A stretch of DNA of 64,000 nucleotides from Bradyrhizobium sp. (GTDB taxonomy: Bacteria > Pseudomonadota > Alphaproteobacteria > Rhizobiales > Xanthobacteraceae): NCBI RefSeq assembly GCF_027451485.1, contig NZ_DAIDJE010000044.1, positions 1 through 64,000 on the forward strand, in the 5' to 3' direction. This document shows positions 1 through 9,585 of the stretch, piece after piece. Each line of letters starts with the position of its first letter. Positions within the stretch are counted from its first letter, which is position 1. The notes under the pieces were generated by a model. The model was not told the DNA's origin and did not search any database. It worked only from the letters and a program-made list of their open reading frames with translations. Made by a program: the position numbers and the translations under genes.

Positions 1-101
1 GTCGAAAATCGGCCGACCGGCAGGCGCCCAGAGGCTGGCGATCCGGGGGCGGCTCTGATACATGAAAGCCGAGTTGACGCTTCACAGAAGCGAAATACTC
101 C

Positions 102-178
102 GGTCCCGTAGCTCAGCTGGATAGAGCGACGGTTTCCTAAACCGTAGGTCGCATGTTCGAGTCATGCCGGGATCGCCA
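102..178 (+). tRNA. tRNA-Arg (anticodon CCT)
   Basis: Cloverleaf readable by eye: acceptor GGTCCCG/CGGGATC, anticodon arm ACGGT-TTCCTAA-ACCGT, T-loop TTCGAGT, encoded CCA end. Confidence 0.95.
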
Positions 179-195
179 TTCTTTCAGCTGTTCGG

Positions 196-876
196 ATGAA
201 AGCTGATAGCCCGCAGCAACTGACGTTCGAAGCCGGAAAGTCCGGGCCGCTCTCCGCGCTCGTGCTGCGTCCCGAGGCGTCACGCGCCTGCTTCGTCTTC
301 GCCCATGGCGCGGGTGCCGGAATGGCCCATTCCTTCATGGCGACGTTTGCGGGAGGCCTTTGCGGGCGCGGGATTGCCAGCCTGCGCTATCAATTCCCCT
401 ACATGGAAAAGGGCAGCAAGCGGCCGGATGCGCCGGCCGTCGCGCAGGCAGCTGTGCGCGCCGCCGTCACGGAAGCCGGACGAATCTTCCCGCGTCTTCC
501 ATTGATCGCCGGCGGCAAATCCTTTGGCGGCCGCATGACCTCGCAGGCGCAGGCGGCGTCTCCCTTGCCGGGCGTGCGCGGCATCGCTTTTGTCGGCTTT
601 CCCTTGCATCCGGCGGGAAAACCGTCGACTGACCGCGCCGATCACCTTGCCGGGATCGATATTCCCATGTTGTTCCTGCAGGGAACGCGTGACACCCTGG
701 CCGAAGTGGCGCTGATCGGCCCGGTCGTGCAACACCTCGGTCCGCGCGCGACCTTGCATCTGGTCGAAGGCGCCGATCATTCCTTCCACGTGCTGGCGCG
801 CTCGGGCCGCAATGACGTCGAGGTGATGAACCAGATGATCGATGCGTTCGCCCGCTGGATGGATTCGGTCGTCTGA
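196..876 (+). CDS. alpha/beta hydrolase family protein (dienelactone hydrolase/KANL3-Tex30-like)
   Basis: FAHGAGAGM and GGKSFGGRM nucleophile-elbow motif, C-terminal GADHSF. Confidence 0.8.
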   Translation: MKADSPQQLTFEAGKSGPLSALVLRPEASRACFVFAHGAGAGMAHSFMATFAGGLCGRGIASLRYQFPYMEKGSKRPDAPAVAQAAVRAAVTEAGRIFPRLPLIAGGKSFGGRMTSQAQAASPLPGVRGIAFVGFPLHPAGKPSTDRADHLAGIDIPMLFLQGTRDTLAEVALIGPVVQHLGPRATLHLVEGADHSFHVLARSGRNDVEVMNQMIDAFARWMDSVV

Positions 877-893
877 ATGCGGCAACCAGGCCT

Positions 894-1178
894 TCAACAC
901 CCGCGGCAGATGCCGTGGATCTGCCGGTCCAGCGCCTGGTCTTCCTGCTTCATCTGCTCGAGCGCTTCCATGGTCGCATCGCGACGCGGCTCAGGAGGCT
1001 TTCGTTTGGCGGCCAGTTCGGCCTCCTGCCGCTGATAGCAGGCTTCGCGCTCTGCCTTAGCCTGGATGAACCGGCATTGTTCCACTGCAGTCGCGGGAGC
1101 AACGCTCACCATCAGCCCGGCGCAAGTCACAAGGGCGGCGAGCGTGAAGGCGAGACCTTTCGTTCGGACGGAGATCAT
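894..1178 (-). CDS. small secreted hypothetical protein
   Basis: N-terminal signal peptide (MISVRTKGLAFTLAALVTCAGLMVSVAPATA), charged C-terminus with Cys residues. Confidence 0.55.
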   Translation of the reverse strand: MISVRTKGLAFTLAALVTCAGLMVSVAPATAVEQCRFIQAKAEREACYQRQEAELAAKRKPPEPRRDATMEALEQMKQEDQALDRQIHGICRGC

Positions 1179-1338
1179 GCGCTGCTTTCATATTCGGCTG
1201 CGGTGCTGCCGACGGTGGTGATGCCGATCTTCGATAGCAAAAAATGTCAGCCCGGGGCATTATATTCCCCTGATCCACCGGAAATCCGACTTGAAATTCA
1301 CATCCATCGAAAAACCTGCGTCCCGCCTGAAAAGCCGG

Positions 1339-2343
1339 ATGAAGGCGTTTGAACTCTTTTTCCTGACTTTGGTGCTGACGCTGACCATCAGCGTGAGCGC
1401 GCGAGCCGATGATGCTCTCAAGGCGCGGGTCGGCGTCTTGAAATTGTCGTCATCGGCGCCGGTCTTCATCGCGCAGGACAAGGGATATTTTCGCGATGCG
1501 GGTCTCGACATCGACCTGAAATTCTTCGATGCGGCGCAGCCGATTGCGGTGGCGACGACCTCGGGCGATGTCGATATCGGTGTCACCGCCTTCACCGCCG
1601 GGCTTTATAACCTTGCCGGCAAGGGCACGCTGAAGGTGATCGGCGGCATGAGCCGCGCAAAGGCCGGCTATCCGCTGATCGGCTATTTCGCCAGCAACAA
1701 GGCCTATGCCAATGGCCTGAAGACGCCGAAGGATCTCGCCGGCAAGCGCGTCGCGGTGACGCAGATCGGCTCCAGCTTCCATTACTCGCTCGGGCTTCTG
1801 GCCGATCGCGACGGCTTCAGGCTTTCCGACATCCGGGTGGTGCCGCTGCAGTCGCTGTCGAATGTCGCCGCTGCGCTGAAGGGAGAGACCGTCGATGCCG
1901 CCTTGCTGCCGGTCTCGGCCGCGCGCAAATTGATGGACGACGGCGGGGCAAAACTGCTCGGCTGGGTCGGTGATGAGACGCCGTGGCAGGTGGGCGCAGT
2001 GTTCGCTTCGCCGAGGACGCTTGAGAAAAAAGCGCTCGTGACGAAATTTCTTGCGGCGATCGCCCGCGCCGACCGCGAATATCATGACGTCATCCTCGCA
2101 GCCGTCGCCGGCGGCAAGGCACCAATCAACGACAAGACCCGGCCGCTGCTCGAGATCATCGCCAAGTACACCAATCTGCCGCTCGAACAGGTGGTCGGCA
2201 ATTGCGCCTATATCGATCCCGAGGGAAGGCTGGACGTCAAGAACGTCGCCCACCAGATCGCGTGGTTGCAGGGCGAGGGTTTTGTCGACAAGGGTGTCAC
2301 GGTCGATGCGATCATCGCCAAGGATTTCGTGAAGCCGGATTGA
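1339..2343 (+). CDS. ABC transporter substrate-binding protein (SsuA/NMT1-THI5-like)
   Basis: Signal peptide from MKAFELFFLTLVLTLTISVSARA (the listed ORF begins upstream at 1291), NMT1-like periplasmic protein sequence, ATPase and permease genes follow. Confidence 0.82.
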   Translation: MKAFELFFLTLVLTLTISVSARADDALKARVGVLKLSSSAPVFIAQDKGYFRDAGLDIDLKFFDAAQPIAVATTSGDVDIGVTAFTAGLYNLAGKGTLKVIGGMSRAKAGYPLIGYFASNKAYANGLKTPKDLAGKRVAVTQIGSSFHYSLGLLADRDGFRLSDIRVVPLQSLSNVAAALKGETVDAALLPVSAARKLMDDGGAKLLGWVGDETPWQVGAVFASPRTLEKKALVTKFLAAIARADREYHDVILAAVAGGKAPINDKTRPLLEIIAKYTNLPLEQVVGNCAYIDPEGRLDVKNVAHQIAWLQGEGFVDKGVTVDAIIAKDFVKPD

Positions 2344-2354
2344 GCGGCCGCGCG

Positions 2355-2462
2355 GCTTCGTCCTTGGAGACACCGCGTTGCGGCTCCTCAGGATGAGCAG
2401 ATGGTGCTATCCCCGTCCGTGAAAATCTCTCCTCACGGGGAGAAGGGCGAAGCCCGCCTCGA
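2355..2462. repeat. dispersed intergenic repeat, stem-loop rich
   Basis: CTTCGTCCTTGGAGACACCGCGTTGCGGCTCCTCAGGATGAG with inner CCGC-GTT-GCGG stem (2373-2383), followed by TCTCC-TCACG-GGGAGA hairpin. Resembles recurring Bradyrhizobium intergenic elements from memory. Confidence 0.55.
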
Positions 2463-2465
2463 ACC

Positions 2466-3269
2466 ATGAGGACCGACAACAGCAGGCTGAACCGAGTGGA
2501 CCTGATCGCCAATCACATCTCGCATCGATTCGGCACGCTCAATGTGCTCGACGCCGTCTCGTTCACCGTTCGAGCCGGCGAAGTGGTCGCCGTCGTCGGT
2601 CCTTCCGGCTGCGGCAAGAGCACGCTGCTGTCGATCCTCGGCGGGCTGTTGCAGCCATCCTCAGGCGCGGCGGAATTGCGGGGCGCGGCTTCGCCGCAAA
2701 GTCTCAATCCGCTGACCTTCGTGTTTCAGGATTTCGCACTTCTGCCCTGGTGCACGGTTGCGGAAAATATCGAATTCCCGCTCTGCCATGCGATGTCGGA
2801 TTCCGCCGCGCGGCGTGCCGTCGTCGACGATGTCCTGCGCCGCATCGGTCTGTCGGATTTTCGTACCGCCTATCCGAAGCAGCTTTCCGGCGGCATGCGT
2901 CAGCGTGTCGGCATTGCACGTGCGATCGCCGTGAGGCCTGCGATCCTGCTGATGGATGAGCCGCTGTCAGCGCTCGATTCGCAGACCCGCGAATTGCTGA
3001 TGGAGGATTTCAGCCGGCTGCTGGCGGAGGCCGCGATGGGTGCGGTCTATGTCACCCACAATCTCGAAGAAGCGGTGCGGCTGGCGGATCGCATTGTCGT
3101 GCTGTCGCGCCGTCCCGGCCGTGTTCGCGAGGTCGTCAGCATTCCGTTGACGCGCGCCGAGCGTGGCGAGATCCGCGGGCGCGAAAAGCTCACGGCGTTG
3201 CAAGCCGAACTTTGGTCGCTGATCCGGAGCGAGGCGATCGACGCCGAACGCGAGGTCCAGGATGCTTGA
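2466..3269 (+). CDS. ABC transporter ATP-binding protein (nitrate/sulfonate/taurine type)
   Basis: Walker A GPSGCGKST, signature LSGGMRQR, Walker B ILLMDEP, H-loop VTHN. Confidence 0.92.
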   Translation: MRTDNSRLNRVDLIANHISHRFGTLNVLDAVSFTVRAGEVVAVVGPSGCGKSTLLSILGGLLQPSSGAAELRGAASPQSLNPLTFVFQDFALLPWCTVAENIEFPLCHAMSDSAARRAVVDDVLRRIGLSDFRTAYPKQLSGGMRQRVGIARAIAVRPAILLMDEPLSALDSQTRELLMEDFSRLLAEAAMGAVYVTHNLEEAVRLADRIVVLSRRPGRVREVVSIPLTRAERGEIRGREKLTALQAELWSLIRSEAIDAEREVQDA

Positions 3270-4095
3270 CCGCGCCGGAGAAAAGTCCCAGGCGCTGCAA
3301 GCTGGCGGCGATAACCTGCGCAAGGTTGCATTTCGCGGCGGCGGCTTCTCGCCGAAAACCTCGCGCTATGCCGGCCTGCTCGCGCTCGCCGTCGTCATCG
3401 TGCTTTGGCAAGCCGCCGGCAGCCTGTCGCTGGTCAATCCGATATTCCTGCCGAGCCCGCTTGCGATCGCGCGCGCCATCGTTCAACTCGCCTCGTCAGG
3501 CGCGCTCTGGCAGCATCTCGCTTATTCGATGATGCGGATCGGCACGGGCTGGCTGCTCGGCACCGTGGCCGGAATCATCGTCGGCTTTGCGATCGGGCTC
3601 TCGACGTTGGCGCGCAGCGTCGGCATCACCTTCATCTCGGCGCTGTTTCCGATCCCCAAGATCGCGCTGCTGCCGCTTCTGATCCTCTGGCTCGGCATCG
3701 GCGAGGAGCCGAAGATCGCGACCATTGCGCTCGGCGTTTTCTTCTCCACCGCGATCTCGGTCTATAGCGGCGTCGATGCCGTGCCGCGCAACCTCATTCG
3801 GATGGCGCAGAGCTTCAATGTCCCGTTCCTGACGATCGTTCGCCGCGTGGTCTGGCCCGGCGCCCTGCCGTCGATCCTTGCGGGCTTTCGTATTACCGCG
3901 TCGATCGCGCTGCTGCTCGTCGTCAGCGCCGAAATGATCGGCGCCGAATACGGCATCGGCGCATTCGTGCTACAGGCCGGCAATCTGATGCAGACCGATC
4001 AGCTGCTCGCCGGAGTGGTCATCCTGTCGCTGTTTGGCCTTTTGGTCGGATGGCTGATCAGCCGGCTCGAGAAGCGGCTGTTGCATTGGCGGTGA
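3262..4095 (+). CDS. ABC transporter permease (SsuC/TauC-like)
   Basis: Multi-TM protein overlapping the upstream ATPase gene by 8 nt; BPD_transp_1 style sequence. Confidence 0.88.
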   Translation: MLDRAGEKSQALQAGGDNLRKVAFRGGGFSPKTSRYAGLLALAVVIVLWQAAGSLSLVNPIFLPSPLAIARAIVQLASSGALWQHLAYSMMRIGTGWLLGTVAGIIVGFAIGLSTLARSVGITFISALFPIPKIALLPLLILWLGIGEEPKIATIALGVFFSTAISVYSGVDAVPRNLIRMAQSFNVPFLTIVRRVVWPGALPSILAGFRITASIALLLVVSAEMIGAEYGIGAFVLQAGNLMQTDQLLAGVVILSLFGLLVGWLISRLEKRLLHWR

Positions 4096-4128
4096 CCGTG
4101 AGCCCCAACAATGGTCGTCAAGCGGCCT

Positions 4129-4147
4129 AGCCGTTCTTCAAACGGCT
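4129..4147. repeat. hairpin AGCCGTT-CTTCA-AACGGCT between convergent genes
   Basis: Inverted repeat in the intergenic region between the permease and gentisate dioxygenase genes. Confidence 0.45.
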
Positions 4148-4184
4148 ATGCCCGGCCATCAAAGGGTTGAGTGACGGCGGGTTG

Positions 4185-5240
4185 TTATGCGTTGCCGCGA
4201 TCCTCGCGGAACAGGTCGAGCTTCTGCTGCACCGGGCGGTCGGAGAAGGAGAACAGCACCGAATCCGCGTCGGCCTCGTGGGTGACCCAGTGCCAGCTCG
4301 GCACCACGAACAGGTCGCGCGGCCCCCATTCAAAGGTCTGGTCACCGATCCTTGTGCGGCCCTTGCCTTCGATCGCGGCGAACACGGTCGCGTCTGTCGA
4401 GCGATAGCGCGCGGTCTTGAAGCCCTTCGGCAGCAGCTGAATGAAGGTGCCGATGGTCGGCATCGCGAAGTCGCCGGTTTCGGGGTTGGAGAACTTCAGC
4501 TTCAAGCCGTGGCAGGCGTCCCATTCGTCGCGCTGCCTGGCAGTCTCCAGCGCCTCGCGCGTGTAGGAATAGGGATAATTGAAGATCGGCGAAGTCTTCG
4601 ATTTGCGCTTCTCGTCGACTGGCAGCAGGTTGCGGCCGTAACGCGCAAAGCTGTCGCCGGCGACGCGGGTGATCTTCTGCTGGTCTTCCTTCAGGCCTTC
4701 CGCGAAGGAGGCATCGAAGAATTTCACCATCGGAATGTCGAGGCCATCGAGCCAGAACATCGGCTCCTTGGTTTCGTTGGAATGATCGTGCCAGGTCCAG
4801 GCCGGCGTGATGACGAAATCGCCCGGCGACATCGCGGTGCGCTCGCCATCGACCGAGGTAAAGGCGCCCTTGCCTTCGAGCACGAAACGCAGCGCCGACT
4901 GGCTGTGCCGGTGTGCGGGGGCGATATCGCCCGGCACCACCATCTGCACGCCGGCAAACAGCGAGGTCGTGATCTTCGACTGGCCGCGCAGTCCCGGATT
5001 TTCCAGTACCAGCACGCGCCGCTCGGCTTCCTTGGCGGTGATCAGCTTGCCGGCCTCGTTCATGTAGGCGCGGATGGCGTCGAACTTCCACAAGTGAGGC
5101 TGGCAGGCGCTCTTCGGCTCCGGCGTGATCAGGTCACCGAGCACGTTCCACAGGGCGGAGAGATTTTCGCCGTCGATCTTCTTGTAGAACGCCTCGCGTT
5201 CCGGTGTTTTTTGCACCGCTTCCATGGCTCGACCTCCCAT
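4185..5240 (-). CDS. gtdA: gentisate 1,2-dioxygenase
   Basis: Bicupin protein of about 350 aa (VPGDIAPAHRHSQSALRFVLEGKG, TPAWTWHDHSNE); adjacent to zeta-class GST isomerase and aromatic hydroxylase. Confidence 0.9.
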   Translation of the reverse strand: MGGRAMEAVQKTPEREAFYKKIDGENLSALWNVLGDLITPEPKSACQPHLWKFDAIRAYMNEAGKLITAKEAERRVLVLENPGLRGQSKITTSLFAGVQMVVPGDIAPAHRHSQSALRFVLEGKGAFTSVDGERTAMSPGDFVITPAWTWHDHSNETKEPMFWLDGLDIPMVKFFDASFAEGLKEDQQKITRVAGDSFARYGRNLLPVDEKRKSKTSPIFNYPYSYTREALETARQRDEWDACHGLKLKFSNPETGDFAMPTIGTFIQLLPKGFKTARYRSTDATVFAAIEGKGRTRIGDQTFEWGPRDLFVVPSWHWVTHEADADSVLFSFSDRPVQQKLDLFREDRGNA

Positions 5241-5258
5241 AATGTTATCTTGTTCTCA

Positions 5259-5278
5259 ATTGACAGTATACTGCCAAT
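5259..5278. promoter_or_regulatory. candidate MarR operator ATTGACAGTATACTGCCAAT
   Basis: 20-bp palindrome with a single mismatched base pair, in the divergent promoter region between gtdA and maiA. Confidence 0.6.
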
Positions 5279-5338
5279 ATGGCTAGCGTCAATCGCGCCC
5301 CTAAAGGGTTACGCGATAAATAAAACGGGAGGTCGTCC

Positions 5339-5971
5339 ATGAAGCTGCACGGCTATTTCCGCAGCAGCGCGTCATATCGGGTCAGAATTGCGTTGAACCT
5401 GAAGGGCTTGAGCGCGGAACACCTGAGCCATCATTTGCGCAGGGGCGAGCAGCACGCTCCCGGCTATCTCGCGATCAATCCGCAAGGGCTCGTTCCAACG
5501 CTGGAAGGGGACGGCGGCTCCGTTCTCACCCAATCGCTTGCGATCATCGAGTGGCTGGATGAGACACATCCCGCACCGCCGCTGTTGCCGAAGGAGCCGC
5601 TGCGGCGCGCGCTTGTGCGTGCCTTCGCGCAAGTGGTGGCCTGCGACATCCATCCGGTGCAGAACCTGAAAGTTCTGGCGCGGCTGCGCGAACTCGGCCT
5701 TGCCGAAGACAAGGTCACGGAATGGGCGGCGTGGGCCAACCGCGAAGGCCTCATGGCCTGCGAAAAGCTGATCGCCAGCGAAGCCGGGCCATTCTGCTTT
5801 GGCGATACGCCGACCCTCGCCGATCTCTGTCTGGTGCCGCAGCTTGCCAATGCGCGCCGGTTCGGCGTCGACGTTGCGGCCTTTCCCCGTTTGCTGAAAG
5901 CGGAATCGGCGGCGAAAGCCCTCAAGGCGTTCGCCGAGGCCGCACCGGAGCGGCAGGCTGATGCAGAATAG
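5339..5971 (+). CDS. maiA: maleylpyruvate/maleylacetoacetate isomerase (zeta-class GST)
   Basis: SSASYRVRIALNLKGL and NPQGLVPTL motifs typical of zeta GST; gentisate pathway context. Confidence 0.88.
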   Translation: MKLHGYFRSSASYRVRIALNLKGLSAEHLSHHLRRGEQHAPGYLAINPQGLVPTLEGDGGSVLTQSLAIIEWLDETHPAPPLLPKEPLRRALVRAFAQVVACDIHPVQNLKVLARLRELGLAEDKVTEWAAWANREGLMACEKLIASEAGPFCFGDTPTLADLCLVPQLANARRFGVDVAAFPRLLKAESAAKALKAFAEAAPERQADAE

Positions 5972-6467
5972 GCCCGACATAACGATGGACGCGGTCTACA
6001 CCGCGCCAGGCTATCTGTTTCGCCGGATGCAGCAGATCGCGGTCGCCATCTTCATCGAGGAATGCCGCGATTTCGACCTGACGCCGGTGCAATACGCCGC
6101 GCTGATCGCGATCCGCACCCATCCCGGTATCGACGCGACGCGACTCTCTGCCGTGATCGCCTTCGACCGTTCGACGCTCGGCAGCGTGATCGAGCGGCTG
6201 GAAGCCAAGGGCTATATCGAACGCAAGCCGGCACCAGAGGACAAGCGCGTCAAGCTTCTGTACCTGACCAAGGCCGGCAGCAGCCTGCTTCGCGACATCA
6301 TGCCTGCAGTCGATCGCGCACAGGTGCGGATGTTGCAGCCGCTGAAACCAGCCGATCGCAAGACGCTGCTGGTGCTGCTTGCGCAGCTCGTCGATCTTAA
6401 CAACGAGGCCTCGCGCGTGCCGCTCCGGGCCGAGGATGCGTTGGAGCATTTGGGGAAGGTAGGCTGA
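5961..6467 (+). CDS. MarR family transcriptional regulator
   Basis: wHTH with DRSTLGSVIERLEAKGYIERKPAPEDKRVKLLYLT. Confidence 0.9.
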   Translation: MQNRPDITMDAVYTAPGYLFRRMQQIAVAIFIEECRDFDLTPVQYAALIAIRTHPGIDATRLSAVIAFDRSTLGSVIERLEAKGYIERKPAPEDKRVKLLYLTKAGSSLLRDIMPAVDRAQVRMLQPLKPADRKTLLVLLAQLVDLNNEASRVPLRAEDALEHLGKVG

Positions 6468-7660
6468 TGGCGGGTGCTGACAGACAACCGGTCCTGATCG
6501 CGGGCGGCGGCATCGGAGGCCTCGCGGTGGCGTTGGGCCTTGCGCAAAAGGGCATCCGATCAATCCTGCTCGAGAAGGCGTCAGTCCTCGGCGAGATCGG
6601 CGCCGGCATTCAGCTCGGGCCGAATGCATTTCACGCCTTCGACTATCTTGGCGTCGGCGAGGCCGCGCGCAACATGGCGGTCTATGTCGATCAGCTGCGG
6701 CTGATGGATGCAATGACGGCAAAGGAAATCTGTCACGTCGACCTTGGCGATGCGTTTCGCACGCGCTTCGGCAATCCCTATGCCGTGGTGCATCGCGGCG
6801 ATTTGCATGGCGTATTCCTCAAGGCCTGCCGCGATTCCGATCTGATCGATCTGCGCGTCAGCTCGGAGATCACAGGCTATGACCAGGACGGCACGTCGGT
6901 GACCGCACGCCTCGCCTCCGGCGATCGCGTCACCGGTTCGCTCCTGGTCGGTGCAGACGGATTATGGTCGAACATCCGCAAGCAAGTGGTTGGCGACAGC
7001 AAGCCGCGCGTCTCCGGCCACACGACGTATCGCTCGGTGATTCCGACCGAGCAGATGCCGGAAGACCTGCGGTGGAACGCAGCGACGCTGTGGGCCGGAC
7101 CGAAATGCCACCTCGTGCATTATCCGCTTTCGGGCTGGAAGGTGTTCAACCTCGTCGTCACCTGTCACAACGACGCCCCGGAGCCGGTCGCCGGCAAGCC
7201 GGTGCCCCATGACGAGGTGATGAGGGGGTTCGCGCACATCAATGAGCGTGCGCTCGAGATCATCCGCCACGGCACCAACTGGAAACTCTGGGTGCTCTGC
7301 GACCGCGACCCGACCGAGCGCTGGGTCGACGGCCGCGTCGTGCTGCTCGGCGATGCCGCCCATCCCATGCTGCAATATTTCGCGCAAGGCGCCTGCCAGG
7401 CGATGGAAGATGCTGTGTGTCTTTCTCACATGCTCGGCAGCCATGCCGGCGATCACGCCAACGCTCTGGAGAAATACCGCGCGCAGCGTTTCCCGCGCAC
7501 GGCGCGGGTGCAGATGCTGTCGCGCGCCATCGGCGAGCACATCTATCACCCCTCGGGCGAACATGCCCGCTTGCGCAACGCCATCATGGGCGCGAAGTCG
7601 CAAGGCGAATGGTATGGCGATCTCGCCTGGCTCTACGGCGGCACGGGCCTGACGGCGTGA
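6467..7660 (+). CDS. FAD-dependent 3-hydroxybenzoate 6-monooxygenase
   Basis: GGGIGGLAVALGLAQKG dinucleotide fold, GADGLWSNIR, GDAAHPMLQYFAQGACQAMEDA; gentisate cluster context. Confidence 0.85.
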   Translation: MAGADRQPVLIAGGGIGGLAVALGLAQKGIRSILLEKASVLGEIGAGIQLGPNAFHAFDYLGVGEAARNMAVYVDQLRLMDAMTAKEICHVDLGDAFRTRFGNPYAVVHRGDLHGVFLKACRDSDLIDLRVSSEITGYDQDGTSVTARLASGDRVTGSLLVGADGLWSNIRKQVVGDSKPRVSGHTTYRSVIPTEQMPEDLRWNAATLWAGPKCHLVHYPLSGWKVFNLVVTCHNDAPEPVAGKPVPHDEVMRGFAHINERALEIIRHGTNWKLWVLCDRDPTERWVDGRVVLLGDAAHPMLQYFAQGACQAMEDAVCLSHMLGSHAGDHANALEKYRAQRFPRTARVQMLSRAIGEHIYHPSGEHARLRNAIMGAKSQGEWYGDLAWLYGGTGLTA

Positions 7661-7673
7661 GATCGTGCCAGTC

Positions 7674-8537
7674 TTAAGCGGCCTTGGCCTGCACCGCGTC
7701 GCAGAACTCGGCGAGGCGCTCGGCAAGCCGCAGGGTCGCGGGGCTGGCGTCGGGCGATGCGACCAGTGCGACTTCGGTGCGGTCGATCGGAGAGAAGCCC
7801 TCCTTGGCCGTGAGCACGCGATGGTCAGCCTGGATCGACATTTCCGATAGAATCCCCAAACCCATGCCGGCGGCGATTGCGGCCTGAATGCCGGCAAGGC
7901 TGGAGCTCGAATAGGCCATGTGCCAGGTTCGGCCGGCGCTTTCCAGCGCGTGGATCGCGCCGGCGCGATAGAGACAGCCGAGCGGAAAGCCGATCAGCGG
8001 CACGGAGCCGGCTCTCGCATCGATCGGATGGCTCTTGCTGGTGACCCAGTGCACGCGCTCCGGCCACACGGCGATACCGCCCTTTTCGCCAGCCGTTCGC
8101 TTGAACAGCGCGAGGTCGAGATCGCCGCGCTCGAGATCGCGCTTCAAATTCACGCTTTGATCGGCGCGGACGTCGAGTCGCAGATTGGGGTGGGACCGCG
8201 AAAAGCTCGCCAGCAGCTTGGCCAGCCGATAGGCAGCGAAATCTTCCGGCACCCCGAGCCTCACCGCGCCTTCATTGCCCGGCCGCGCCAGCACGTCACG
8301 GGCCTCTTCTTCCAGGGCGAGAAGTCGCCGCGCATAGAACAACAGCCGCTCGCCGGTTTCAGTCGGCGTCACATCCTTGCCGCTGCGATTAAGAAGCGGC
8401 TGGCCGATATCGTCTTCCAGCCGCTTGATCTGCTGGCTCACGGTGGACTGGGTGCGATGGACGCGCTCCCCAGCGCGGGTGAAGCCGCCAGCGTCCACCA
8501 CCGACACAAAACTGCGCAACAGCTCGAGGTCCAGCAT
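7674..8537 (-). CDS. LysR family transcriptional regulator
   Basis: N-terminal LysR HTH (LELLRSFVSVVDAGGFTRAGERVHRTQSTVSQQIKRLE). Confidence 0.92.
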   Translation of the reverse strand: MLDLELLRSFVSVVDAGGFTRAGERVHRTQSTVSQQIKRLEDDIGQPLLNRSGKDVTPTETGERLLFYARRLLALEEEARDVLARPGNEGAVRLGVPEDFAAYRLAKLLASFSRSHPNLRLDVRADQSVNLKRDLERGDLDLALFKRTAGEKGGIAVWPERVHWVTSKSHPIDARAGSVPLIGFPLGCLYRAGAIHALESAGRTWHMAYSSSSLAGIQAAIAAGMGLGILSEMSIQADHRVLTAKEGFSPIDRTEVALVASPDASPATLRLAERLAEFCDAVQAKAA

Positions 8538-8634
8538 GAGAGTAAGCCATTTATTTTTCCACTGGATAGTAGTTTATTATTTAATTTCCAAATAGCAAGG
8601 GGCGGACCTAGATCATGGGCAAGGAGAATGCCCC

Positions 8635-9576
8635 ATGTCTCAGGCCACCTCATCGGTCGTCCCGTCGGTCGCGGGACCGCGAGCCGCCCTCAATTCGCTT
8701 CCGCTCCTGATCGCACTGTTCTGCCTGCTTTGGAGCTATGCCTTCGTCGCCGGCAAAATCGGCGTCACCTATTGTCCGCCGCTGATCCTGCTGGCGGCCC
8801 GCTTCTCGCTGGCCGGCATGCTGATTCACGGCACGGTTGCGCTGCGCGGCGACCGCTGGTCACTGTCGCTTCGGGATACGCTGGTGTTCGCCCTGATCGG
8901 CGTCGCCAACAACGCGCTCTATCTCGGCCTCGGCTATACCGGCCTGAAGAGCGTGTCCGCCGGTCTCGGCGGCCTGATCGTCAGCGCCAATCCGGTGTTC
9001 ACGGCTGTGTTCGCGGCGCTCCTGCTCAACGAGCAACTTGCCTGGCGCAAGGTCTTTGGACTTCTGCTCGGCATTCTCGGCGTCGGGCTGATCGTCTGGC
9101 ATCGCTTGTCGGTCGGCACCGACAGCCTGCACGGCATCCTCTTCACCTTTGCCTCGCTGGCGTCGATCGTCGCCGGAACCATTCTGTTCAAGCTTCTGGC
9201 GCCGAAAGGCTCGCTCTGGATCGGCAACGGCGTGCAAAACATGGCCGCCGGCATCGTCCTGACTCCGATTGCCTTCACATTTTCCAGCGTGAGCGACATT
9301 GTGCCGAACGTCCAGCTCCTCGGTGCGTTCGCGTTTCTCACGCTGGGCGGATCGATGCTGGCCTATGTGCTCTGGTTCCATCTGCTGCGGGCTTGCGGTG
9401 CGACGGCCGCAAGCGCCTATCACTTCCTGATGCCGCCGCTTGGCATGCTGTTCGCCTGGATTGTGCTGGGCGAGCATGTCGCGATCCGCGATCTCCTGGG
9501 GATTGTTCCGGTGGCGCTCGGTATCTATCTCGTGACACGTCCGGCCGCAGCCGCGACGTCTGCCGCTTCACGATAG
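8635..9576 (+). CDS. DMT/EamA family transporter
   Basis: About 10 TM helices, EamA repeat sequence; divergent from LysR regulator. Confidence 0.88.
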   Translation: MSQATSSVVPSVAGPRAALNSLPLLIALFCLLWSYAFVAGKIGVTYCPPLILLAARFSLAGMLIHGTVALRGDRWSLSLRDTLVFALIGVANNALYLGLGYTGLKSVSAGLGGLIVSANPVFTAVFAALLLNEQLAWRKVFGLLLGILGVGLIVWHRLSVGTDSLHGILFTFASLASIVAGTILFKLLAPKGSLWIGNGVQNMAAGIVLTPIAFTFSSVSDIVPNVQLLGAFAFLTLGGSMLAYVLWFHLLRACGATAASAYHFLMPPLGMLFAWIVLGEHVAIRDLLGIVPVALGIYLVTRPAAAATSAASR

Positions 9577-9585
9577 GAGAGTTCG

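Noticed and set aside
4167-5342. 391-aa plus-strand ORF
   Set aside because: Antisense to gentisate dioxygenase, whose bicupin motifs are clear.
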